From: Planococcus citri
Lineage: Eukaryota; Arthropoda; Insecta; Hemiptera; Pseudococcidae
Assembly (NCBI RefSeq): GCF_950023065.1
Contig: NC_088679.1
Coordinates: forward strand, 78,926,001 to 78,990,000
Direction: 5' to 3'
Length of the DNA stretch: 64,000 bases
Part shown: positions 43,676 to 54,700 of the stretch, piece after piece
How the letters are laid out: the number at the start of each line of letters is the position of its first letter
Numbering within the stretch: the stretch's first letter is position 1
Notes under the pieces: model-generated
Seen by the model: the letters and a program-made list of their open reading frames with translations, nothing else
Told to the model about the DNA's origin: nothing
The model's database searches: none
Position numbers and translations under genes: made by a program

Positions 43676-45883
43676 ATGGATTCAGAACTGGAGAACGTAG
43701 ATTTGGATCAACCGAATAAGATGATCCCCGATGAGCAATCATCATTTACGTGTGACTACTGCAATCAATCATTCATATTAAAATGTAACTTGGTATCTCA
43801 CATCCGAGCCCATATCGGTGATAAACCTCACTCTTGCGACGTCTGCAACGAATCATTTTCAACGAAAAGTGGTCTAGCTCTGCATTTCCGTATACACAAG
43901 GATATCGGCGCCGTGTATAGAAGTTCGTCGCCGGAAAATCATCGATTCATTTGTAATTACTGCGAAAAAGGATTCAGTCTGAAGAGTAACCTAATCCTAC
44001 ATATCAGAACTCATACAGGAGAAAGACCGTACCGGTGTTCGTACTGTAATAAAACATCCGCAACCAAGTATAACCTTTTATCCCATATACGAACGCACTA
44101 CAGTCAGAAAACCATAAAATGCGGATACTGTGATAAATATTTTTCCAGTCGGAAAAATCTCCATTCCCACGTTCAAATTCATATCAGTACCAAACGTTAC
44201 TATTGTTCGTACTGTGATAAATCTTCCATACATAAGGGAACGTTGAGAGTCCACGAACGTATACATACCGGAGAGAAACCGTACAAGTGTATATACTGCA
44301 GTAAATCGTTCAATCATCGGAGTAATCTAACTCATCATGTTCGAATTCACACCGGAGAAAGGCCTTACGTGTGTAAATATTGTAATAAAGCGTTCAGGCA
44401 GAAGTACGCGTTGGATGGACACGAAAGAATACACACCGGAGCTAAACCTTACGTCTGCGTCGACTGTAATAAATGTTTTCCGTACAGTGCGAGTTTGAGA
44501 TCTCACATGAAACAGCATTACGGCGAGCAAGTGTTTACTTGTTACTATTGCATGAAATCTTTCACTTCGAAGGTGTCTCTTAGTTTACATATCCGTATTC
44601 ATTTATGGAATAAGAACCCTACGAAGAAATACGTAAACAAAAACGATGAAATTTTATTGCAACAAGCTCTAGCTGCGCAAAATACACCCCCTGTTATTAA
44701 AAATAACCTGAAAATGGATCCTCTCGTAGTATCGAAAGTCGAACACGAGCAAACCACCGTGAAAATTGATTACGATAATCCTCAAGTAGACAGTGTCGTG
44801 AACATTTTGCTAACGCCGGAATTGGAAAGTGGATTAGTTCAGGATTTGAATGATAATTCGTCGTCTCCTTGCGATTTGAAGAACAAACTACGCGAACAAT
44901 TGTGTAAATTCATGAATAAGTACTCGTTGAAAAATCTTCCCAGCAAGAGGGTGGCTACGTTCAAAAGTAATGTCCCGATTGCACCATCTTCAGCACCGCC
45001 GAAACCTAAAACGTCGGCTGAGTATTATAAAATGATGCCTACGTTGAAAAGTTCCAATACAGCTGCAAACCCGGAGCCTATTTCGTTTGAAGATTTGAAG
45101 AATCAAAAATCGGCTGAATATTATAAAATGATGCGTTCGTTAAAAAGTAATAACGCAGTTGAGAACCAGCAGACGAGCAATGTTACGTCTGTTTTTTCAC
45201 CTCAAGGTTCGAATGATCGAGATCTTCGAGCAAATGCGATTGCAGAAATTGAAAAACTCGGATTGAAAGAACGTATCAGTACCCAACTCAAGACAATCGT
45301 AAATAGTGGAATGTTCGAAAAGGAACGAAGACTGGAAACGAATAGATATAGAGCAGTAATTGTACCGCTTCCACGGCCCAGAGAAGAGAATCTAAAACTC
45401 CAAATGAATAGTCGTCTGCAAAAATTATTCCAAACTAATTTAGTCAAGAGGTTTGATACGTTGGCTAGTAACACAATCGAAAATAAAGTAAAACCAGAGG
45501 TATTTTATTTGAATATTATATTCGTAATATTTTTTTTTTGTGTATACTTATTAATTCTGAACGATGATTTTATTAGATTGTCCATATGAAGGAAGAGAAA
45601 GTAGAGCCTCAGATTACTCATCAAGATGTCGATGAAATTAATCTAAATTCAACATCGTGTGAAGCTGCAGCAGACTCAAAATGTATCGAAAATACTGTTG
45701 AGGTAATGTAAATGAGTGAATACGAAACTCGTTGGTGAAAAATACATGTTTTACATCAGTTTCTTTTTCTTAATTTAGCCTACAGAAGGAGAGAATATCG
45801 CAAATGAACCAATTACCGAAGTTCATATCAAAATGGAAGCTGAAGAAGCTGAAGAACCTGAAGAAGGTATCGTCATATGTTGA
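43676..45883 (+). CDS. C2H2 zinc-finger protein, ten fingers
   Basis: Probable DNA-binding transcription regulator of the poly-zinc-finger type. Three exons: 43676-45499, 45577-45702, 45779-45883, total 2055 nt (684 aa). An unspliced form would stop at 45589 (637 aa). Ten C-x2-C-x12-H-x3-H fingers lie between about residues 22 and 310, many joined by TGE(K/R)P(Y/F) linkers, with a longer spacer after finger 2. The tail is low-complexity and predicted disordered. It contains two copies of a SAEYYKMM-xx-LKS-NA module (near 445 and 480) and acidic ends with VHMKEEKVEP and VHIKMEAEE, which resemble sumoylation motifs (psi-K-x-E). No BTB, KRAB or ZAD domain is visible. I cannot assign an ortholog. 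Confidence 0.88.
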
Positions 45884-46229
45884 AAAATAACGAAGCTGCA
45901 AAACGTATCTGTTATATTTTTTTATTCTACGTCCGAGAATATTTTGTTTAATTTATTTTTGATTTATCGATTCACCCGAATGTATTCTTCGAGTTTTACA
46001 GGGTATTTTTGTGAAAGTTTAGCTAATGTAAAAATAATGTTACCAAACGTAAAATAATTTTTTTTACGAAAAGATTATGATTTATGTCTGTACATTTTTT
46101 AAAAAAATTAAAGACAATTTACTTAGTATTTCGTGAAGAAGTTTGAAAATTGGAATACCTGCCCCCCCCCACATTTAGAGTAGAAATGAACTGATTGTAG
46201 AACTATTCAAAAGTGACATTGTGACCTAT
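45884..46229. other. 3' flank of zinc-finger gene
   Basis: AT-rich DNA that should contain the 3' untranslated region. No canonical AATAAA was found, although AAATAA-like words are frequent. A poly-C run lies at 46162-46171, just before the tandem array. Confidence 0.35.
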
Positions 46230-48470
46230 CAAAATTAGTTAAAATTTCGCGAAAAATTCGAATATCTTTAGAAAAATATTTTTTGAGAATTTTGAGCCCT
46301 AAAATTGAGCCATGATTTGATTTTTGAAAAAGTTTTCTGCGACTTAAATTTTTTTGACGATATCAAATATTTTGGCGAAAATATGTTTTGAGCATTTTTG
46401 AAAAATTTTAAACTCCAAGATTGAGTTATGATTTTTTGGATTTTCGAAAAAGTGTGATGCAACACATCAAAATGGGTTAAAATTTTCCGGAAAAATCAAA
46501 TATTTTCATGAAAATGTTTTTTGAGCATTTTTGAAAAATTTTGAGCCTTAAAATCAAGTAATGACTTTTTGGATTTTTAAAAAAAGTTTACTGCAACCTG
46601 TCAAAATGGGTTAAAATTTCGCGAGGAAATCAAATATTTTCATGAAAATGTTTTTTGAGCATTTTTGAAGAATTTTGAGCCTAAAAATCAATGTTTTTTT
46701 TGAATTTTTGAAAAAGGTCACTGCAACTTGTCAAGATGGATTAAATTTTCGCGAGGAAATCAAATATTTTTTGAGAATTTTTGCAAAATTTTGTGCTCCA
46801 AGATTGAGTTATGATTTTTTGGATTTTCGAAAAAGTGTGATGCAACATATCAAAATGGGCTAAAATTTTCCGAAAAAATCAAATATTTTCATGAAAATGT
46901 TTTTTGAGCATTTTCGAAGAATTTTGAGCCTCAAAATCAAGTAATGATTTTTTGGATTCTTAAAAAAGTTTACTGCAACCTGTCAAAATGGGTTAAAATT
47001 TCGCGAGGAAATCGAATATTTTCCATGAAAATGTTCTTTGAGAATTTTTGAAGAATTTTGAGCCTCAAAATCAATGATTTTTTGGATTTTTGAAAAAGGT
47101 CATTGCAACCTGTCAAGATGGATTAAATTTTCGCGAGGAAATCAAATATTTTTTGAGAATTTTTGGAAAATTTCGTGCTTCAAGATTGAGTTATGATTTT
47201 TTGGATTTTCGAAAAAGTGTGATGCAACATATCAAAATGGGCTAAAATTTTCCGAAAAAATCAAATATTTTCATGAAAATGTTTTTTGAGCATTTTCGAA
47301 GAATTTTGAGCCTCAAAATCAGGTAATGATTTTTTGGATTCTCAAAAAAGTTTACTGCAACCTGTCAAAATGGGTTAAAACTTAAAATTTCGCGAGGAAA
47401 TCGAATATTTTCCATGAAAATGTTTTTTGAGCATTTTCGAAGAATTTTGAGCCTCAAAATCAGGTAATGATTTTTTGGATTCTTAAAAAAGTTTACTGCA
47501 ACCTGTCAAAATGGGTTAAAACTTAAAATTTCGCGAGGAAATCGAATATTTTCCATGAAAATGTTCTTTGAGAATTTTTGAAGAATTTTGAGCCTCAAAA
47601 TCAATGATTTTTTGGATTTTTGAAAAAGGTCATTGCAACCTGTCAAAATGGGTTAAAATTTCACGAGGAAATCAAATTTTTTACAAAAATATTTTTTGAG
47701 AATTTTTGAAAAATGTTGAGCTCCAAGATTGAGTTATGATTTTTTGGATTTTCGAAAAAGCGTGATGCAACATATCAAAATGGGCTAAAATTTTCCGAAA
47801 AAATCAAATATTTTCATGAAAATGTTTTTTGAGCATTTTCGAAGAATTTTGAGCCTCAAAATCAAGTAATGATTTTTTGGATTCTTAAAAAAGTTTACTG
47901 CAACCTGTCAAAATGGGTTAAAATTTCGCGAGGAAATCGAATATTTTCCATGAAAATGTTCTTTGAGAATTTTGAGCCTCAAAATCAATGATTTTTTGGA
48001 TTTTTGAAAAAGTTCACTGCAACCTGTCAAAATGGGATAAAATTTCGCGAGGAAATCAAATATTTTTACAAAGATATGTATTTTTTGAGAATTTTTTAAA
48101 AAATTTTGAGCTCCAAGATTGAGTTATGATTTTTTGGATTTTCGAAAAAGTGTGATGCGACACATCAAAATGGGTTAAAATTTCCCGAAAACATCAAATA
48201 TTTTCATGAAAATGTTTTTTGAGAATTTTTGAAGAATTTTGAGCCTCAAAATCAATGATTTTTTGGATTTTTGAAAAAGTTTACTGCAACCTGTCAAAAT
48301 GGGTTAAAATTTCGCGAGGAAATCAAATATTTCCGTGAAAATGTTCTTTGAGAATTTTTTAAGAATTTTGAGCCTCAGAATATTGAGTCATGATTTTTGG
48401 GATTTTAAAAAAAATTTACTGCAACTTATCGAAAAGGTTAAAAATTTTAGAAAAAATCAAAACTTTTTCA
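46230..48470. repeat. Satellite-like tandem array with 3-unit higher-order pattern
   Basis: About 16 copies of a unit of roughly 120-140 bp with the core 'caacctgtcaaaatgggtt', 'aaatttcgcgaggaaatc', 'gaattttgagcctcaaaatc' and 'gattttttggatt'. Units fall into types: one with 'gtgatgcaacatatcaaaat', one with 'tactgcaacctgtcaaaat', and one with 'aaggtcattgcaacctgtc'. The 'gatgca' type recurs at about 46451, 46843, 47222, 47765 and 48154, a spacing of about 380-390 bp (once about 540). So three basic units form a higher-order repeat. No coding potential. Confidence 0.85.
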
Positions 48471-48797
48471 TAAAAATATCGGCTTTGAGAAAAAAAGAAA
48501 AAAATCGATATTATTAAATGCATTTATATTTTGAGTAAGTACCATAATCATAACAAACGACAAAAACCGTACAAAATGAAAATAAATAAAACAAAACCAA
48601 GAAAAGTAATAATTATAGAAATAATAATGTGGTAATAACAAATTGAGATAATATACATTACGAGTATATAAATTTAAACCCTTCGAGTTTTTAAATTCAC
48701 GTGAGCAAATGAGTGCTTCTACGAGTACACTATTAACGAGTAGAGAAACATCTATGGCGTTGCCCTTTTTTACCACGAATACGACATATTGTTTTCA

Positions 48798-51700
48798 TTA
48801 TAAATTAGCTTTGTTCTTTTTAGCAATATTCAAACCGTTTCTCAAACGTTCGCCGAATTCAGCATCGACCAATGAGAAATTTTTAACCGCTCTTTCCTAA
48901 AAAAAATTAAACAAATGAACGATTATATTACGCATACTTTTCATATTTCTCGATGAAATTGAAATCGTAAGTACGGTAATTTATGTTGCTACAAACCTGA
49001 ATGAAGTCAACAGCGTCTTTCAAACCTGCGACGATATTTTCAACCAATCTGGCACGTTCGTCTTCGCGAAGAACATTTTTCCAAAACTGTTTCGGTTGTT
49101 CGAAGTTATTTTCGTCGCCGGATTCGTATCTGGGAAAAAAAATTACAAAATGTAAATTTTATTTCATTTTCAGTTCACTACAATTTGAGCTTCTGAAAGG
49201 CAGATGGATAAAAAAAGACTCGATTCGAATAATGATTACTGAAAACACACCTGTCAACAACTCCTTCTACATTGAATGGTACAATTTTACCCTTCGGGCT
49301 GGGCTGCGGTCCTCCAAAACTATTGGGGAAATAATTAGGCGCACCCTCTTGATTATGATAAGCTTGAGGACCATCTCTCTGGTGATTGGTAACACTGACG
49401 CGATACGGGCAATTAACCGGTAACTGAAGATGATTAGGTCCTAATCTATGACGATGAGTATCGCTGTACGAGAATAAACGACCCTAAAAGTGAAACGAGA
49501 TAAATCAATTAGTCGAATAATGTGGTTATTTTCATATTCCATCAATCCAGCAGATAAATATCGACATACTTGTAACATTTTATCAGGACTGGGTTCGATG
49601 CCGGGAATCATATGATTAGGAGCAAATGCCAGCTGTTCAACGTCGGCGAAATAATTGGTCGGGTTCTTGTTCAAGACCATTTTACCGACTTCAATTAACG
49701 GGCAATCCGAATGCGGCCATACCTACGACGAGTATAAATAAGCGAGTGAAATTGACATACGATGACATGACGACGCAATGCAATCAAGTCGCGTCAGTCG
49801 TCATAAATATTCATCGCAATTACCTTGGTCAAGTCGAAAGGATTGTATTTGGATGTTTTAGCTTGTTCTAATGTCATAATTTGAATATACAAAGTCCAAG
49901 TCGGGAAATCTCCTTTGGCGATAGCGTTGTATAGATCGCGAATACTATAATCTGGATCCGAAGATGCGATTTCGGCTGCTTTATCGACTGGTAAATTCTT
50001 TACTTTTTGAACAGGCTATAAAAAAAAAATGAAAACTCAAATTTTAGAAAAAAACCTATTTTGATGGGGATATCGAAACATCGTCGTCGTGATGATTTTC
50101 ATTCTTACTTTGAAGTGGAATTTACACCAAAATGCTTCGCCGTTTGCGTTGACCATTTTGAAAGTATGGCTACCGTATCCGTTCATGTGTCTGTAACCGT
50201 CGGGTATTCCACGATCCGAAAACAAGAACATTACTTGATGGGTTGTTTCTGGACGTAAAGTAATAAAATCCCAGAACATGTCAGCGTCCTGAAAGAATAT
50301 TTACGTAAAATTCCATAAATCTGTGTCGCCTGTGTTGGATTTTTTTGAAATGTTTTTGTCAATTTTAATCACCTTTAAATGCGTTACTGGGTTTCTTTTT
50401 TGAGTATGGATGAAGCTCGGAAACAGGATGGGATCTCTGACGAAAAATATCGGCGTGTTGTTTCCAACCAAATCCCATATTCCATCAGGGGTGTAGAATT
50501 TGACAGCAAATCCACGTGGATCACTACAGAGAGAAAAAAACACGTAGGTATTATTTGATCATTTTTATCGCAATTTTTATCTCTGTAAAAAAATGTAAAT
50601 CATTGTAGCACATCGAATTTTTGTAAGGTGAGGGGAAGAGAGCGTAAAAAATATCCCTCGAAATTATAATCATTTGCATCGCTGACAAATCATTCGTATA
50701 TTTCCTTTTTCTCCATAATCTGCTTTTATCTGGATTCAGTTTCAATAAAAATTACATTTTCGAATCTAAAAACTAGAAACTAGATAGATCCATAATTTTC
50801 CAATAGCTCAACATCAACCATCATTAAACGATTCAGTAACAAACTGGCTGTACAAAAGAAGAATGGAAATCATTGAAAAAGACTTACCAATAGAAGAGGA
50901 CGTAGAAAAGGAGTGGGTATGCCTGAAAACTATTGTACAGAGAGCAGCAGAGGAGGCACTAGGAAAAAGATCAAGAAGACAAAACCACAAAAAGCTGAAA
51001 ATCTGGAATGACAAACTATCAAGAGAAGTGAAGAGGAAACAAAACCTTTTCCGGAAGTGGATGAGCTCAAAGAATGGACAAGACAAAGGAAGCTACAAAG
51101 AACAGTGCCTCAACAGGGTGTCTAACAAAATCTGGAAACTAAAAAGAAGGACTTTAGAAGGACCTTGGAAGGACCTTTTGGAAGGACATTTTCAAAATTG
51201 AAATAATCTGCTGTGAAAAATTGATATCTAATTCAAAACGTAAAACATCATTTTTTAAGCAAAAAGTTGATTTTCATAGCTTCAAAACTTTCAAATCTTC
51301 AATGTTTTCAGAAAATAACATAAGGTAGGTAATAGGTATTTATTATATCCAAAAATACGAGTTAACGCTCCAGCGAAGCGAGGGCAAAAATTTTGAAAAT
51401 TCACAATTCCTGAGGGGCAAACCAGCATTATTTTTGATTTGAGGAATCAATTTTTCTACTCTCTAACTTCAGTTAGAGAAAAGAGAAGAAAAAAAATCTA
51501 GCCTGAGCGAAGCGAGGGCGAAATCTGTGAAAAATTGATAAAATGAGATGTAAAACAACGCCATTCCTAATTTTGATCAAATGACAGAATTATTTGAAAA
51601 TTTGAAAAAAAGAAGGACCTTCGGGCAAAAAGGAGGACTTTTTACTGACTTTTTCGAAAAGAAGGACCCATATGCAAAAAGACAAACTTTTACTGACTAG

Positions 51701-54700
51701 AAGGACCAGAAGGACCGTTAGACACCCTGCTCAAGACAAAAAAGATGATAAGAGAAACACGACAGGAACAATATGAAAGGTTTGTGGCAAACATGGAGAG
51801 GGACACATATAAACTGAAACCAAAAGTGTACAAAATGATCAAAAGAATATCGGAAGATGAGGTACACAGAGCCAACATTGCCCCACCAGACTGTGGAAAA
51901 AATGGTCGAATACTATGTGAACCTATGGAGTGATGAAATTGAAGTGGCAAACCATGAGGAGAACAAGTATGAGCCATTCTCTTGGGAAGAGCTAGATGGA
52001 GCCTTGAAAAGCTCCAGAAATGGAAAAGCCCCAGGCAGTGATAAATTACCAACAGACTTATTCAAGAACGCCACAATAACTGTTAAGAAGAGACTGCTAG
52101 CTTTCTATAATAAAATATTATCAGGTGTGACCATACCAGAAGACTTCCACATCCACACTACAATTGAAGGGCTAATGGTGAAAGTCACCTTAGTCAGCAG
52201 TGATTTTTTGTACAAATCAATGAAAACATTGTTGTCCTGCTTCAATGATAATGTAAAAACTTCATGGTCAAGTCAAGTATTAAAAAAACATCTTCAACTA
52301 TCCCAGAATGCATTACAATACTCATTTTTCTCTTTAAAATTGATAAAATATGAAAAAAAAATGTTTAAAGTTGTGTGAACAAAAAATGACTAGGGCGACT
52401 TTCACAATTAGCCCTTCAATTGTAATACCCATCTTCAGAAAAGGAGACCGAAATGACCCAGGAAACTACCGTGGAATTAGCCTACTAAATGCTGCTTACA
52501 AAATACTTGCAAAGATGCTAGCAAGAAGAATCAAGAGCCATGCGGAGCCAATAATATTGGAATGCCAAAATGGATTTCAAAAGGGAAGATCATGCATAGA
52601 TGGAGTATATGCAACAAAGCTGTTGATGGAGGAGAGACGAGAATATAACCTAGAGACCCACATGTGCTTTGTTGATCTGGAGAAGGCGTATGATCGAGTA
52701 CGAAGGAAGAAGTTGTTTGAAATCCTGAGGAAAATCAAAGTGAATGAACAAATAGTACGCCTAATTGAAGAAATATACACGGATATTCGGATAATGTAAT
52801 AAGAGTAAGATCTGGAAACATGTTGGAAGCAAAGAAGATAGGAAGAGGAGTGTGACAGGGATGCCCAATGTCATGTACCTAGTCTGTTCAACATCTACTT
52901 TGATGACATGATTAAAGAATGGCTGAAAACCAAGCCAAAAGGGCTAGACATCAACAACACCCATGTCAATACCCTGCTGTTTGCTGATGATCATGTGGTC
53001 TTTGCTGACAATGAAGATGACTTGCAGAGAGCAATGTACAACCTTCAGAAAGTAGCTGATAAGTACAGAATGAGTATCTCGTCGTCAAAAACAAAGGTGA
53101 TGGCCCTCGAGGGGAAAGAGCCAATACACAGTAAAATCGTTGTAAATGGACTGCCAGTGGAACAAGTTAAAAGCTTTAAATATCTCGGATGTGAGTTGTC
53201 ATAAGAAGGAGAAGTTGACACACAATTTAAGATTAGTACATTCCTGAGAGTAAGCGGAGCTATAAAGTATAAACCGAGCCATACCTCCAAGAAAAGTCAG
53301 AGCCAAAACTCGAATAAGAATCTACAATATGCTGGCAAGACCAATGCTGCTGTATGGAAGTGAAACATGGACAATGAGAAAGGATATAAAAAGCAGAGTA
53401 ACCGCAGCAGAAATGAGATTCATGCGAGCTACAGCAGGATATACTAGATGAGATAGGAAAAGGAACAAAGACATCCTGAAGGAGCTGGGAGCAGAGCCAA
53501 TCATTAGACGAGTGAAAGATTATAGAAAGAAATGGTGAAAGCACGTCGACAGAATGCCTGATGAACGGTCCCTTCAAAAAGTCTAAGAGTATACTCCAAC
53601 TGGCAGGAGGAGTAGAGGAAGACCGAAGAATGAAGAAAAGACTTGATGATACATTGGCGAGCAATTCTTCTACATTTTCCCAGACTGGCTGAACAGCTCA
53701 CTGGGTCAAAGTTCAATGATGATGATTCTTTTTGTCTTCGAAGTGTTTTTTGGGGAGGGGGGGGGGCTTTGGAGGGGCACAGAGAAGTCGAATCTGGAAC
53801 CGAATAGATGATCGTAATAACAAGGGACCCCAAAATATACCATCAGCCAACATTTTAACTGCTGAAGTTTATTTTTCAATTTTTGGAGGATTTTTAAAAA
53901 TTCTGACTTGAACCAAAAATTTAAAAAAATGTCAAAATTATACCTACCAAATTGACCTAAAGCTAATTTATTACCATCTGTTTACCCCTTTCGATCAATT
54001 AAGGCACATATTTTCAAAATGTTTTTAATCCTGTTCCAATCCAAAATTTTCTCCAGAGATTGAAAAAAAAATGAAAAAAATTATCGTTCGCGAAGGTGTG
54101 AACGAAAAAAGTTTAAATTTGATTAATCTGCTATTTTTGACTTCTCGAGTAAATTCGTAATAATTTTGATATATTTTGAAGCCTCCAGGAGATTTTGATT
54201 TTTTCATGTTTCTCAAAATTGCACTTGAGAAAATTTTGGATTTGAGCAGACACAGAAAGTTTTCAAAAAATGTGCCATAATCGATTAATGGTTCACAAAA
54301 ATGGCGAATCCGAGTACATAGGTGCTGATTTTCATTTTGATCCCATTTACAGAATTTTTTTCAAAAACTGAAAAATCCAAAAATTCGCTACAGGCTCCAA
54401 ACCGTTCGAAACCATTACCAACCGACTCGAGAGGTCAAAAATAAAGTAAAACCCAAATTTCACCTTTCTAGGTCAATTTGGTGGAATTTTAATTTTTCCG
54501 GCCCATATTTTTGGCCTGAATTTAAATTTTCAAAAATTCGTCAAAAATTGAAAAAATGAATTTCAGCTCCCGAAATGCTGACTATTGATGTGTTAAGAAT
54601 GGAATCATACTACGTCAACGTTGCAGTTCATTAATTTTGCAGAATTCTTATTCATATCATCGATCTGACTCAACGACCCCTCGCCTACTTTCAATGCTTA

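Larger units (their letters stand above)
50800..53735 (+). mobile_element. Degenerate non-LTR retrotransposon (LINE), RT region
   Basis: It lies antisense inside catalase B intron 3. Broken frames show a pre-RT region (LKIWNDKLSREVKRKQNLF, QEQYERFVANMERD), then reverse transcriptase blocks SRNGKAPGSDKLPTDLF, IPIFRKGDRNDPGNYRGISL, NGFQKGRSCIDGV, HMCFVDLEKAYDRVR and LLFADDHVVFAD (the YADD-type catalytic box as FADD), then a post-RT region (VNGLPVEQVKSFKYLGCEL). Stops and frameshifts, for example GVR-stop-GCPMS near 52853 and others after 53200, make it inactive. The ends are approximate: the left is 5'-truncated and the right ends near a 'gatgatgatt' run. Two DNA transposons are inserted (51114-51729 and 52161-52422). 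The clade is uncertain. Confidence 0.85.
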
